From NCBI GenBank assembly GCA_034440615.1, contig JAOTOM010004683.1, positions 248,001-312,000 of the forward strand: DNA of 64,000 nt, in the 5' to 3' direction. The notes below the pieces were generated by a model that was not told the DNA's origin, searched no databases, and was given only the letters and a program-made list of their open reading frames with translations. Source of the stretch: Ashinkailepas kermadecensis (lineage: Eukaryota; Arthropoda; Thecostraca; Neolepadidae). Below are positions 1 to 11,329 of this stretch, in pieces. Position 1 is the first letter of the stretch. Every line of letters begins with the position of its first letter. The translations under genes were made by a program, and so were the position numbers.

Positions 1-74
1 CCTTCCCGTGATTGGATGTTGCCGCCGCGACAACAGGCCGCGTTTGCGGGCCGCGAGATGCTGCCGCCGGGGCC

Positions 75-102
75 GCACAAACGACACGTGTGTCGTTTGT
101 GC
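75..102. repeat. Perfect short palindrome
   Basis: Two 13-bp arms (75-87 and 90-102) are exact reverse complements around a 2-nt centre. One more pair (74/103) extends the stem to 14 bp. It lies in GC-rich sequence with no gene. It could form a hairpin or cruciform; no function is inferred. Confidence 0.8.
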
Positions 103-125
103 GACCGGTAACCGAATTATGTGCG

Positions 126-180
126 GTGGGGGAGGAGGACAATACATTGCCGATCACTGGGAGCATAGGCTGTGCCCCTT
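126..180 (-). repeat. Dispersed repeat fragment, partner of 15061-15115
   Basis: A stretch of about 50 bp (a G-run, then CAATACATTGCCGATCACTG, then GGGAGCATAGGCTGTGCC) closely matches the reverse complement of 15061-15115. The two flank different LINE remnants in opposite orientation. Similarity fades on both sides, so this is a short dispersed fragment of unknown class. Confidence 0.6.
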
Positions 181-239
181 GACAGTATTTTGTATTTTGT
201 ATTTGGGAATTTAACAAACCAATTCCATAAAATGTATTA

Positions 240-1161
240 TTATTTGGTTTGAGTCAGATTACAATCAGATACAGATAACACTTTAAAAATGAGCAAAAAA
301 TGGAAGCAGTAAAACAACAGTATACCGATGAAACACCGAACACGTGCAGTCAATTTAATAGATATCATTGAGTGACATTGGACAGCCCCGCCCCAGTCGA
401 TGAGGCAGTATCGGATGTGTGGGAAGACGTGAGACTGAACCAGGAGTTTGCTTGCTTCGGGTGTGAGATGGTGACGGATTTTGTGTAGAAAGAACAAGAT
501 GGAGTTGCACTTTTTGACAACATGGGATATGTGCTCCTCCCAGGATAGGGTGTGGTCGATGGTGACCCCCAGTGACTTCACGAATGGCGAAGGGGTCAGG
601 ATGTGGCCGCCAATGTTGAGTTGGTAGGACGTGGCTTTCTTGAGGGATTGGACTGTGTTGACAAGGAAAAGGGTAGTTTTAGTTGGGTTCATCTAGTTTT
701 AGTGGGGAGTTGGATGTGAAGTAGGACTGAATAGCAAGTACGGTGTTCTCCCTGCCGGAATTTAAGAACCGGTAAGTCATCAGGATGTGCAGAGTCTAGC
801 AGCTGTGTGTCATCGGCATATGATATTAGACATCCGTATGGAAGGTACGCTGGCAAGTCAGTCGTGAAGATGCTAAAGAGCAGGGAACCGACCAGGCATT
901 CCTGAGGGACACCATGGGATAGCGGAATGGATAAAAAGCCTCCCTCATCACCTGCCGCCGGTCAGTGAGATAGCTATGGAACCACCTTGCGTCGACGCCA
1001 TACCACTGTAGCTTTTGCAGAAGAGCACCATGGTCGACGTTGTCGAATGCTTTGCTCAGGTCGATGGAAGTAGCCGAAGCGATGTGACCAGTAGCCCGTT
1101 TCACGACGGCCAATAACCACCGGGATGCAATTTTGATGACTTCGTCTAGTATGAAGGGCAT
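240..1161 (-). pseudogene. CR1-like non-LTR retrotransposon RT fragment (decayed)
   Basis: This is the palm and thumb of a LINE reverse transcriptase on the minus strand. In coding order there is a first catalytic box DLSKAFDNVDH near 1063-1030, then WFHSYLTDRRQ. After a frame change near 930-960 comes a GVPQ-type box (QECLVGSLLF) and the YADD box at 820-809, followed by DTQLLD. A further frame change leads to the thumb (240-692) with SLGVTIDHTLSWEEHI and HIRYC. The palm aspartates survive, but at least two frameshifts leave it non-functional. No endonuclease or ORF1 is adjacent, so it is truncated. The order and spacing fit the CR1/L2/Jockey group; the exact clade is an inference. The fragment at 54690-55440 shares the same SLVG and DTQLLD features and is probably the same family. 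Confidence 0.85.
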
Positions 1162-1164
1162 ATC

Positions 1165-2510
1165 ATTGAAATATATGTACTTTATCTATAGATATGAAAT
1201 GTTCCAGAAGTTTTAGCTATAAAATAATAAATTAAATATGAAACTCAACCAGCATATTCAAATTGCGGCACTGTTTGAAAAAAAACACTCGATTCACAGA
1301 AACAACTAGCCAATCTGGCCGCATTTGACACCATGGCCGGGAGGTAGGAGTTGTCGGATATAACATATATCTGCCGTTGTATTAGTCATAGTGATAGCCA
1401 TAGTCATAGTGATAGCCATAGTCATAGTCGTATAATGAGTTCTCCATATGCATGGCTTTTCAGCACTCGCGTCAATACATGGTTCAATGATAAAAGAGAA
1501 ACTCGAATTATGAAGAACACTAAATAACGCAAAACGTCAATGCAAAAAGATAAAATGATAAAACATACCATCAAATACGCCCCTGAGTATCAACCCTATT
1601 ATTCCACGTGCTTACCGCCCGATACAGAAAGCTGCGCCTCGCAGCTTCCGTATTAATGCGGGGCAGCTCTAATTTATTCGCGTCAGTTCCTCGAGTATTA
1701 CCAGAAAATATACAATATTGGGGATGAAGTGGTAGTATGTATCCTGCGGATTAATATTTTGAATTTTACGTTTTATTTTATGGCTGTGAAGCACGTGCAT
1801 TATGAATAAATATGGAAATACATCATTTCCAGATGCTACGATTAAATCTTGACTCTCCCGAAAATATTCAATTATCTCCACTTTACAAGCGGGTTGTTTA
1901 CAGTTGCAATGGCATCCGCTGTGCCGCACCATACGAGGCTCCGTTTTTAAATGTCGCTGTACTCCTACCTGAATAACCCCTGCTGGGAGGGGGGAAATTG
2001 ACTCTTGTCTTTAAATATCATACTCGCAAGAAAGAACAAAGAATGAGTTGTTTACAGCACCCCAAAGACTGCAACACGTTCAAAATATGCGCATCTGGGA
2101 CAAACTTGTTTATTGGCTGGCCTGACATATTTCAGCCGTAAATGATGCAATCAGGGCACAAATGATGACGTCATTTTTTAAACGTGGATTATAATTCGTC
2201 ATAGCTATCATACAGGGCCAATCACTTACCGCGGTTGAAGCTGGCTGTCGATAGTGATCAGAGTGGTCGAGTGCTAGGAAAATTTGCCATTTGAAGACCG
2301 CTGAATTCGACAAACAGCTGTTGTTATCGAGTTTACTTCCGAAGTCAGGCTCGCTTGGTCTGACTTCAAGATTTCCAACCAGATGATGTCCCAGGCGCGG
2401 ATGTAGTTGTACATTTTCAGGATTTGTGCATAAACAAGCTGTCACTAGTCCAAAAACTTGTCGTATTAGGTAATTGAACTCGCTCTGTTTGTTTATTCAT
2501 ATAATAAATT
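1165..2510. other. Unannotated AT-rich interval
   Basis: I see no gene. It holds only an 18-bp tandem repeat (1384-1430, about 2.5 copies of AGTCATAGTGATAGCCAT) and a small hairpin around 1630-1648. Short open frames here have no recognisable domain. Confidence 0.6.
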
Positions 2511-2529
2511 GGTTAAATCTCCGGTTTAA

Positions 2530-2900
2530 GAGCTTTCAAATCGACGCAATTATTATGGCCTGACCCCGCCAATGGGATGTCATGACGATTACTTCCCGCT
2601 AGTGCACGCGTGAAACCGCCTAGTGTCGACACGACATGTGATCCACTCGACAGCGTCGACCAGGGCGTCCTCCGTCGAATGGCATGCCCTGTAGGCATAC
2701 TGGGAGGAGACAAGCATGTGATTAATGACTAGATAAGAGGACAGCTGGATATAGACTACTACTACTACTTTTTTTCACAAACCTTGGATAAAGCTGGCTA
2801 AACAGAGATTGGACGAATGTTGCTGGCGACATCGCGAGGCACAGTGTATGAAGTGGAACAACACGGGCAGTTTTCCACAAGGTAGGGAACACGCAAGAGG
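2530..2900 (-). pseudogene. RT finger-domain fragment of a CR1-like LINE
   Basis: Read on the minus strand from about 2870, the sequence gives NIRPISV, an in-frame stop, then PALSKVCEK. It continues near 2700 with QYAYRACHSTEDALVDAVEW. These are the RT motifs just upstream of the catalytic palm (F/Y-RPISLLP, then Q-F/Y-AYR..HSTEDAL). The reading frame is interrupted by stops and frame changes, and the homology fades below 2560. The next expected RT segment lies in the 240-1161 fragment, but the two overlap by about 25 residues in alignment. They may therefore be two separate decayed copies rather than one split element. Confidence 0.65.
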
Positions 2901-2949
2901 CGACAGAATTATTAATGAGGTGAAGTAGGTGAGGCCCGAGAAAATGAAA

Positions 2950-4785
2950 ACAGACAGCTATTATTGGTCGGGGTGTTGCACCGCCTCGCTTTCAGGCCCT
3001 CCGTCACAGCATATCAGGATGATGACCACTGGCCAGCGTTCAAGGGCAGCAAGTCGCGTTTGCGGTCGTCGCATGACAATTTTTCCCTGCTGCCATGAAA
3101 GGAAGGAGACAGGTCTATGCTGTTCCTTCGTCGCATGCTTCGGTCGGACACACAATGTTGGCCGTTCCATGAGCGAGCTACATTGGACTCCCGTCGACAA
3201 GGAACAATTGATCACGATGGATTTTGGACTTCGGTAACAGAGAAAGGGAGGAAAGGTTTATGATGTCAATCAATCCTTTCCTTCTTATTCCGAGGATGTT
3301 GTCGGGTCCCTGGGAATGTCTACGGGCCCGTACGTAGTCAACTACGGAGTCACCACGACGGAGATAGGAAGGCCGTTTTATGGCCACCGAGGCTGTTGTC
3401 GGGCCCTTAACGCCTACGAGCCCTTGCGAACGTGTGAAGGACTTTTTAAAGTCTATGGGCCCTTACGAACGTCCACAGGACGTTCGTAGTCGTCCATAGT
3501 CGTAGTCCGTAGTCGTAGTCGTCCAGACGTCCACAGGACACCAGCGTCTACGAATCCACACGGACGTCCACGAATCCTTGCGAACTTCTACGTGACCTTA
3601 CGAACGTCTATGGATGACTACAGATGCCTACGGGCACTTACGAATGTCTGCGGGTCGCTATGAATGTCTACGGCCCTTACAAACTTGTACGGGACCTTAC
3701 GAACGTCTATGAGCGCTTGCCACGTCTAAGGACCGTCGGTGGGGTCCTTAGACGTCTGCAAGCCTTTCCCTAAGGGCCCTTAGGCATGGGGCCCATGTGC
3801 CTAAGGGCCCTTCGGACATCTACAGTTTCTTACAAAAGTCTGCTGGTCCCTACGAAGACCTATGGGGTATTGCGAGCGTCTACGGGGCTTTACGAATGTC
3901 ATGAGCCCTCACAAACAAATACGGATCCTTCCGGACGTCAGGCAGCCCTTACGAATATATGCGGGCACTCGCGAACAACTCCAGTCCCTTACGAACGTGT
4001 ACTGGCCTTTGCGAATGCGTGCGACCCTTACAGGAGTCCACGAGCACTTGAACGTTATTACATATCCCTTACCGATTACTGAATCGACGTCTTTTCCAAT
4101 GACGTTTTCACTTCCTGCATGCAGATGCATGCTTAGGCGGCCTGCATGCCTGGTTGATAGCAGTTCCATGCTTATATACAATTTGGAGAGGGAGTGGATC
4201 CTACGACCTGGGCTTCCAATGAGGATTAAAAAAGATACTTTTTTCGAAGAGAAAGCGGGCCATTTTCGAGAAAAAAGGGCCCTCATTCCAAAACCCGCTC
4301 TCTCGTGGACAATTGCTGGCTACGTTGCTCCTTACAATGATGCAATTTCCGAGTTTTACAATTGTTTGATTAATTCTGTTTTGGTGGCAAGTGCATTCGG
4401 TTTCGGTAGGGTTAATTGCATCACACGGGTTTGGTTACGAGACCCACGTTGTTGCCGTGCTTTGTATATTGTACTACGTGTCTTATTTATTATTATATAT
4501 TGTGCACTGCATGGCTAGCAAGATATACATATTTATGTGCAGCTAAGAATATTTATGGGCAAATAAGAATAGTTCTTGAAGCGGATGCTATTCAACTGGC
4601 AATACATCCAGACGTTTTTATTTTATATTATTAGTAGGAAATATAATCAGGTCATCCGTCATTCTTTGTGCGAATGAAGCAGCATTTCGTCATTCGACGG
4701 TGGAGGAACACGTAAAGCAATATTCCGTATGTTCGATTGCAGCAAGGACGGCATACATAATATCCACCGGTCCAGTAGGATACAT

Positions 4786-4790
<5 letters not shown>
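2950..4790 (+). repeat. Left arm of ~3.9 kb imperfect inverted repeat
   Basis: This arm matches the reverse complement of 5305-6910 along its whole length. Anchors: 2995-3010 pairs with 6850-6865; 3240-3400 with 6480-6660; the tract 4060-4340 with 5740-6076; and 4630-4785 with 5310-5480. Identity by eye is roughly 70-80% with indels, so the duplication is old. The arm contains a degenerate ~20-bp satellite at 3420-4060. No transposase or other coding region is visible in either arm. Confidence 0.8.
3420..4060. repeat. Degenerate ~20-bp satellite (CCTTACGAACGTCTACGGG-like)
   Basis: Irregular copies of a unit resembling CCTTACGAACGTCTACGGG recur about every 18-30 bp. The same motif, reversed, fills 6090-6440 in the other arm of the inverted repeat, so it belongs to the duplicated unit rather than arising independently. 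Confidence 0.7.
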
Positions 4791-5011
<221 letters not shown>

Positions 5012-5304
5012 CACTATTTGTGGTAGGAATTCATCACTTGCGTTCCACTCATCGCTTGCTTGAACACTGATTTCGAGATTGGTGTCACGGTATGTGACCA
5101 CGGCGATTGATCAATTCATCCACGCTATTTGATCTGTGAAGCGATCTCGGGCAACGCAAATTAGCTGGTCGTGGTTCCCAAAACTTCTCAAAAGTACCGT
5201 TTTACAGTCAATTCAGCTTTGGTCCAATATAAAGTTCTAGATGCTCGGTCGCACAGAATTTCACACGGTCGACATCATCCTGATCAAGGAATTTCGGAAT
5301 TACC

Positions 5305-6910
5305 TTGATTCCGGGAAGTGTATTCCACTGGCCCCGTGTGTATTATTTATGATGCCCTTGCTGCCATCGAACATACAGAATATTAATTTAAATGTTGCTC
5401 CATCTTCGAATGGTCAAATATTGTTTCACTCATACAAATAATGATGGATGATCCGATTATATTTCCTGCCGTATTATATATATTAGGAACGCCTAAATGT
5501 AAACTAAGTTGGATAGCTTCCGCTTGAAGAAATATTCTAAGTTACACAGAAATATGAGTATAATGATTGCCATACCGTGCAAAATATATACACTAATATA
5601 ATTACCCACACGAAGCAATGCATCACGTGCGCCAACAAGTTGGGTTTCCCCATTAAGTAGCCCTAATTTAATCAACAACTATTCAATTTGTCAATCAATC
5701 TGAATTAATGCAACAAGTGTAAAACATGGAAATTGTATCATTGCAGGCGGGGACGTAACCAGGAATTGTCCGGGGAGGGGGCGGATTTTGTGAAGAGTGC
5801 TGGGACCACCCAAAACATTTTGGAGTTCTTGGAATTCTGCCACTTCATTTCGAAAAGGGACCCTTTTTCCTTTTAAAAAAACGAAGTTTTCTATTGCTTT
5901 TAATGCATTTAATCCTCATTTGGGAATTGGATCGTCGGATCTGTCCCCTCTTCAAATCGTATGCAAATATGTCACTATCATCAACCAGGAATGCAAACCA
6001 CCTTAGCATACATCCAGATGAAGGGTGTCAGAACTTCATTGAAAAAGAAGTCGATTTAGTGATCGGTAAGGGGTAAGAAATCGGGGCCAGGAGACTCTCG
6101 CATGGGCCCGAATGCATTTGCAAGGGCCCGTACACGTTCGTAAGGGCCTGCAGACGTTCACAAGGGTTCTGATGCCTTGCAAGGGTCCGTAGCATTCACA
6201 AAGGCCCATAGACGTTCGTAATAGTCCGTAGGAGTTCGTAGGGATCAGTAGACGTTCGTAAGAATTCGTAGACGTCCCTAAGGTTTACAAGACGCGTGTA
6301 AGGGACCGCACATTTTCGTAAGGGTCCGTAGGCGTCCGTGAGCGCCCGTAGACATTCGTAAGGGTTCGTAGAAGTTTGTAAGTGCCCGTGGACGTTTATA
6401 AGGGTCCGCAGACCATCACATGGGACTCTAAACTTTACAAATGGCTGCTAAACATTTTTGAGACTCCGATAACAGCACCGGTGGCCATAAAAATATGTTG
6501 TTGGTCTTCCCATTTCCGCTATGGTGACGCCGTAGATGACTACTTGCGGGTTCGTAGACGTTCTCAAGGACCCGACAACAGCCTTAGAAGAACAAGGAAA
6601 GGATTGGCTGACATAAAACTTTACTCCCCTTTCTATGTTACCTGAGTCCACTATCCATTGCGGTCAAATATTCCTTGTCGACAGGAGTTCAGTGTAGCCC
6701 GCTCACTGAACGGCCAATGGTGTGTGCCCGACAGAGGCATGTAGGACAGGACCAGCATAGATCCAGCTCTCTCCTTTATGGCTGCAGGGAAAATTGTTCC
6801 GTGACGACCTCCTGCCCCTGAACACTGGCCCGTGGTCCTCATCCTGGTCGCTGTGACGGAATGCCTAAAAGTGAAGCGGCGCAGTCCATCTACAAATACC
6901 TCAGACAGGT
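5305..6910 (-). repeat. Right arm of ~3.9 kb imperfect inverted repeat
   Basis: Reverse-complement partner of 2950-4790, with colinear anchors along the arm. The inverted ~20-bp satellite lies at 6090-6440. The outer end fades around 6885-6910, about 120 bp before the I-clade LINE begins. No target-site duplication could be recognised at the outer edges because the boundaries are blurred. Confidence 0.8.
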
Positions 6911-7032
6911 GAGAGCGGCGCCATGGAGTATTCAGTGCTATCAGGTTTCATATTTCCAGAGCCTGCTGATTACTCCGCCGTGCCAATTTTGGCCAGACTG
7001 ACTGCTGGTTATTGTATTTCATTTTTTATTTT

Positions 7033-7100
7033 CGTGGGGTGACACCCGTCGCTCCTTTCTCGTTTTTCTTTTCTATTGGGGTGACACCCGTCACCCCGCA
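7033..7100 (+). promoter_or_regulatory. Conserved 5' leader with twin GGGGTGACACCC motif
   Basis: The dodecamer GGGGTGACACCC occurs at about 7036 and again at about 7079, ~43 bp apart. The second is followed by GTCACCCC, giving a 7-bp hairpin (GGGGTGA/TCACCCC). Copy 2 carries the equivalent pair at 63,905-63,965 on the minus strand. I-clade elements use internal promoters at their 5' end, so a promoter or UTR role is plausible, but that is inference. Confidence 0.45.
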
Positions 7101-7191
7101 TGGATTTAATCGTCGTCGTATTTGCGTTGTACGTTGTCTGTGTGTCCTTCGTCTATATTTGAATCGTATTAGGTAGGGTTTTTTCCCCGCG

Positions 7192-7964
7192 ATGGGGAAA
7201 AAACGAAAAAAGGATACCGACCCCAGCTCGCCACCGGACTCCGAGACGGAATTTCCACCACTCGCTACACCTGACGACCATCGCGCGACCCCGGACTCTG
7301 CACATGATGTCCCACCTCTCGATACCACCGTTGATGACTCGCGCCGGACAATTCCTTTGGACGACGCCATGGAAGCCCTTTGTTCCTCCCCGACCCCCGC
7401 TCGTACCAAGACCTCGCCTTGCAATTCTGACCAGACCATCACTCTCCACGCCACAGACCCACGCCCTAACCAGACCACGCCATCCCAACCTGATCCCATC
7501 GAACCCTACCTCGACAGTGCTGGCTCTTTCATAGTAGTTAAGCCTGTCGAGGAATCCGTTTCCTTCCGCCGTATTAACGTTTTCTGGCCGACCAAACAAC
7601 TCCTCTCCATCTGCTCTTTAGCCAATCCTGATATCGAAGCCCCTGCCAACGGAACCCTTGTCATCAAAACCCAAACCCGAGCCCAGACCAAAGCCCTCCT
7701 CCGTACCACCACATTTTGTGGTAAATCCGTCACCATTACCCTACATTCCAACCGCAACACCACCAAGGGCACCGTCTTCGCGCCGGAGCTCCGCTTCATG
7801 TCTGAGGAAGATATCCAGGCGGAGCTCAGGCCGGAGGGGGTGACCCACGTCCACCGAATCTCCTCCTTTAAAGACGGCCAGAAACGGGATACAAGCCTCT
7901 TTGTCCTCACCTTCAACTCTACCACTCTTCCCAAGACTCTCCTCGCCGGCTACATCCGATACCG
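7192..7964 (+). pseudogene. I-clade LINE ORF1 (gag-like), N-terminal part, copy 1
   Basis: An open frame begins at ATG 7192 with a lysine-rich start (MGKKRKKDTD). A Pro/Ser/Thr/Asp-rich, probably disordered, region follows for about 110 residues. Then comes a conserved block containing SVSFRRINVFWP, FAPELRFMSEEDIQAELRPE and LAGYIRY. The same block is found on the minus strand at 62.9-63.6 kb. In I-like elements ORF1 encodes an RNA-binding chaperone that packages element RNA in ribonucleoprotein particles. The start is chosen because it is the first ATG after the shared leader. The frame is cut after codon RY at 7964 by an inserted LINE; the annotated residues beyond (to 7995) belong to the insert. 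The rest of ORF1 resumes at 10528. Confidence 0.85.
7960..7964 (+). repeat. Target-site duplication, left copy (ATACC)
   Basis: ATACC here and at 10523-10527 bracket the nested LINE. Copy 2 of the host element has a single uninterrupted CGATACCAAGTCCG at this place, so the empty site is known. Extension to 6 bp cannot be judged because the insert ends in an A/T tail. Confidence 0.75.
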
Positions 7965-10522
7965 GCTACATGCTCCCTATTGGATGTCATCCTAACAAAC
8001 TCGCCCATTTCCGTCGGCAGAACCAGAGTGAGTTTCTGCCACTACAGCCCACATAAATTTATCATATGTTCCATTAAAGTAAACAGGCCTGCCTCAGTTA
8101 ACACCGTAATAAAGTCACGTTCTTACGGACGAGTAGACACCTCGGAACTGACTCTTGACCTTGGTGAGATCGACTGGGTACAGGTCACTGGGCGCATCTC
8201 AGTAACGGACAAATGGGACACCCTGCTGAAATTGCTGACACCTATTCTCGACGAGCACCTGCCCCTCAGAAACATCAAACTTAGGAACCCAACAGCACCA
8301 TATGTCAGCGAAGCTACCAAACAGCTCATGCACCGGCGAAATGTAGCTCTCCATTTGCAAGATAGAAGCACGTACAAAATACTTAACAGACAAGTTCGCT
8401 CAGCTATTAGAGCTGACTGTAGGGACGATATTAGCAGAAAGATATCACAGAAAGGCCCATCAGCTGCGTGGCGTGCTATTAAGCCCATTATCGACACCCA
8501 AAAAGGCTCTCATAGAGTTCAACCCCAGGTCCTACCTGAGCATCTAAATCAATACTTTGTTAGTGTCGGACCTAAGGTATCAGCAGAGGTCAAACGCCAG
8601 GCAAACATGTCTGAACACACACCTCCCAGTTGCCGGCTATCGCGCGTCTCTACCAGCTCCTTTAAAGTATCACCCATATCCCTCGAACAGCTAACCAAAA
8701 TTGTCATGGATATGAGGAGCACAAGTGCTTGCGGACCCGACGGGATCTGTATTAAGGTCATCAAATTTATGTTCTTTTTTATCGGAGAAGTGCTGCTCGA
8801 CATTATAAACACATGCCTGACTACAGCTGATATCCCCTCCACTTGGAAACAGTCAATAGTAACTCCCATTCACAAATCAGGGGATCCTTCGGATCCCTCT
8901 AATTTTAGGCCCATCTCATTGGTTCCGGTTATCGCCAAAATCACAGAGAGGCTAGTGCAGAAGCAACTCTATCACTACCTGAACGCAAACCACCTACTGG
9001 CCCAAACTCAGCACGGCTTCAGACCACGCCACTCTACGGAAACCGCTCTGATTTCAGTCTCGGACAAATTACTAGCAGCAATGGACCGTTCGGAAGTAGC
9101 TCTCCTTTGCATTCTGGACCTCAGTAAATGCTTCGACGTAATAGATCACACCAAACTGCTCACTAAACTAGAACTCCATGGAATTGATACTGACTGGTTT
9201 AAGGCTTATCTGGGAGGTCACACGCAGGCTGTTAGCATCTCAGATCAACGCGGAAACAGGCATCTCTCCTCCTTTCTTTCTAACAAACATAGGTGTTTTT
9301 CAAGGCTCATCACTAGGTCCACTCCTCTATTGCATCTTTTTCGAACGACCTCAGTTTGCACGTCCCGGTAGCACACGTCACTCAGTTCGCAGACGACACC
9401 CAGGTCCTCATCTCCGGTCGCAAATCTGATCTCCCAAATCTGATAAATCAGATGGAGACATGTCTGAACCAACTATACGACTACTTCCTGGATAACGGTT
9501 TGAAGGTAAACCCGACCAAAACTCAGCTTCTCACGTTCGGATCGCGTCAGAATCTTCGCAATATTACTCCGATACGAGTGTGCTTTAGGGACGCTGTGAT
9601 ATATGAAAGTCATTCGTGTAGGAACCTTGGGATGACATTTGATCGCCACATGTCGTGGGATTCCCATGTAGCTGTCGTGGTCCGCAAGTGCACTGGATTC
9701 CTTATGGCCCTGAACCATCTGCGTCACCATCTGCCAACCAGTACCCTCTTCACTATAGTCAATAGCCTAGTTATATCCAATATCCGCTACTGCATATCTT
9801 TTTATGGGAACGGGTCGGCAGCAAACATCCACAGACTAGACAAAATCATGAACTTCGCCACTAGAGTCGTGTCAGGTCTACGGAAATTTGATCATATTTC
9901 TGATGCCCGTAACGAGTTGGGTCTTCTCACCGCAGCTGATCTGCATCTAATTCACAGCCTTACTTTGCTCCACAAGATCATTCTGACGGGTGAGCCAACG
10001 CACATTGCCGGTCAAATCTCTGCAAACTCTACCCTGCGAAACCGTCATACGCGTGCAGACGACCACCTGCACCTACCAGCCATACACAGAGAGGCGGGCC
10101 GCAGGAGATTTCTCTACTCGTCTGTCTTCCACTACAACAAACTCCCTACTGAAACAAAAACATTGAAGCTGTCTAACTTCAAGAAGCGTGTACGAGCTTA
10201 TCTCCACGAGCAACACTAGTCACAAAAAAACTTACAAAAAATATTTGTGTACACCATGCACTCACATTTAGGCCATCGCTTTCATATCACTTCCATAAAC
10301 TACTCGTTTACAGCTCGTGTTGCAAGCACGGTGTGTGTAGTGCAGAGTGATATGGGTATTGTATTATGTTGGTGTATGAATGTTTGTTGCGCATGTGTTC
10401 CCACTATTGACCACAAATCTATCCTTTCTTTGTAAATATCTGAGTTATACCCAGACTGTCCATAATAGCCACTATGCGTGGAGGGCATGTATTGTGAAAT
10501 AAATAAATAAATAAATAAATAA
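7965..10522 (+). mobile_element. L2/CR1-like LINE nested inside ORF1 of the I-clade LINE
   Basis: A 5'-truncated non-LTR element of ~2.56 kb. It starts in the last part of the endonuclease domain, contains the whole RT and C-terminal region, a ~300-bp 3' UTR, and ends in (TAAA)n at 10498-10522. It is flanked by ATACC duplications and sits in the same orientation as its host. 5' truncation, a short 3' microsatellite tail and a short duplication are hallmarks of target-primed reverse transcription. It is younger than the host element and has fewer coding breaks. Confidence 0.9.
7980..10219 (+). pseudogene. ORF2 (endonuclease remnant plus reverse transcriptase) of the nested LINE
   Basis: The first ~35 residues (DVILTNSPISVG, then HYSPHKFI) are the end of an APE-type endonuclease; everything upstream is missing. 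The RT follows in order: SACGPDGI, NFRPISLVPVIAKITERL, QHGFRPRHSTETAL, LDLSKCFDVIDHTKLL, VFQGSSLGPLLY and FADD at 9386-9397. After it come GLKVNPTKTQLLTFG, a thumb with SNIRYC, and a C-terminal tail ending at the TAG at 10217-10219. Two small frameshifts break it, near 9265-9275 and at the T-run near 9338. The first spoils the run-up to the GxxQG box; the second falls just before FADD. Outside these the frame is open for ~430 and ~285 codons. Family assignment (L2/CR1 group) rests on motif style and the (TAAA)n tail. Confidence 0.88.
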
Positions 10523-10527
10523 ATACC
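10220..10527 (+). other. 3' UTR, (TAAA)n tail and right target-site duplication of the nested LINE
   Basis: About 280 bp of non-coding sequence follows the ORF2 stop, ending GGCATGTATTGTGAAAT and then about six TAAA units (10498-10522). ATACC at 10523-10527 is the right-hand duplication. The interrupted host ORF1 resumes immediately after it. Confidence 0.85.
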
Positions 10528-11315
10528 AAGTCCGAGTATTTATTCCAAATCCCCTCCGCTGTTTCAGTTGTCAGCGCTTCGGGCATGGTAGTAAGACGTG
10601 TCGCCAAACAGCCCGCTGCCCGAAATGTGGTGAACCACCCCATCCTGATTCCACCTGCTCAAAGCCTGCCCACTGCCTCAGCTGCAACACATCCGACCAC
10701 CTCACCACTTCCAACCTCTGTCCAGTCTGCCGACGGGAGAAAGAGGTTTACGCCATCAAGGCCACGACCGGGGTGTCCTACCCCCAGGCCCGGCGGTCTG
10801 TCGAGGCCACCTCCCCCTCTACCAAAACGCACGCACAGGCGACCAGCATTGCTCCCCCCACCCGTCGCGTCAACACCATTTCTACTTCGATGCAAACCGA
10901 CATCATTCCCGGCTTAGCTCCACTTAAAAAAACTCACACCACTGACCACACCGACACAAACCACCCTGGCTCCCAACACACAAACCACTCCGGCTCCCAA
11001 CAAGCGGACCACTCCAGCGAGGAATGACAGCCCCGCAGTCATTCGGCTCCGGGAGGAAATACACGTTCCCCATCAGCGGGCCGCCGATCGAGCCCTGCGC
11101 GTCCAGCGCCGGCCGGCGCCCACGTGACACGACCCATTCCAAGCCGGCGAGCATCCCCCGCGGCAGTGGCCGGCCACCGTGAGCCGGCCGCCAAGGTCAC
11201 CGGTCGGTCGGACGGCTCAGGCGGGTCAACCGCCGCCGGACGCACCCAACCCACATGCCCGCCCGAGCTGCGATCGTGGCTGCGCCAGGCACCAAAAGGT
11301 GCCGACAAATATTAA
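10528..11315 (+). pseudogene. I-clade LINE ORF1, C-terminal part with three CCHC zinc knuckles, copy 1
   Basis: After the nested insert the host ORF1 frame continues. It encodes three zinc knuckles: CFSCQRFGHGSKTC, CPKCGEPPHPDSTC and CLSCNTSDHLTT..LC. The first two are exact C-x2-C-x4-H-x4-C. Next is CRREKEV..IKATTGVSYPQARR, a block typical of I-like ORF1 proteins. Such knuckles bind element RNA. An in-frame TGA lies at 11025-11027. The same frame then stays open to a TAA at 11313-11315 and keeps peptides found in copy 2 (PAGAHV, GRSDGSGGST, GADK). The true C-terminus is therefore probably 11315, and the TGA or a nearby 1-nt indel is a decay event. ORF2 starts 14 bp downstream. Confidence 0.8.
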
Positions 11316-11329
11316 CACTTTTCTTCCCG

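Noticed and set aside
10498..10522. (TAAA)n as an independent microsatellite
   Set aside because: It is the 3' tail of the nested LINE, bounded by the target duplication.
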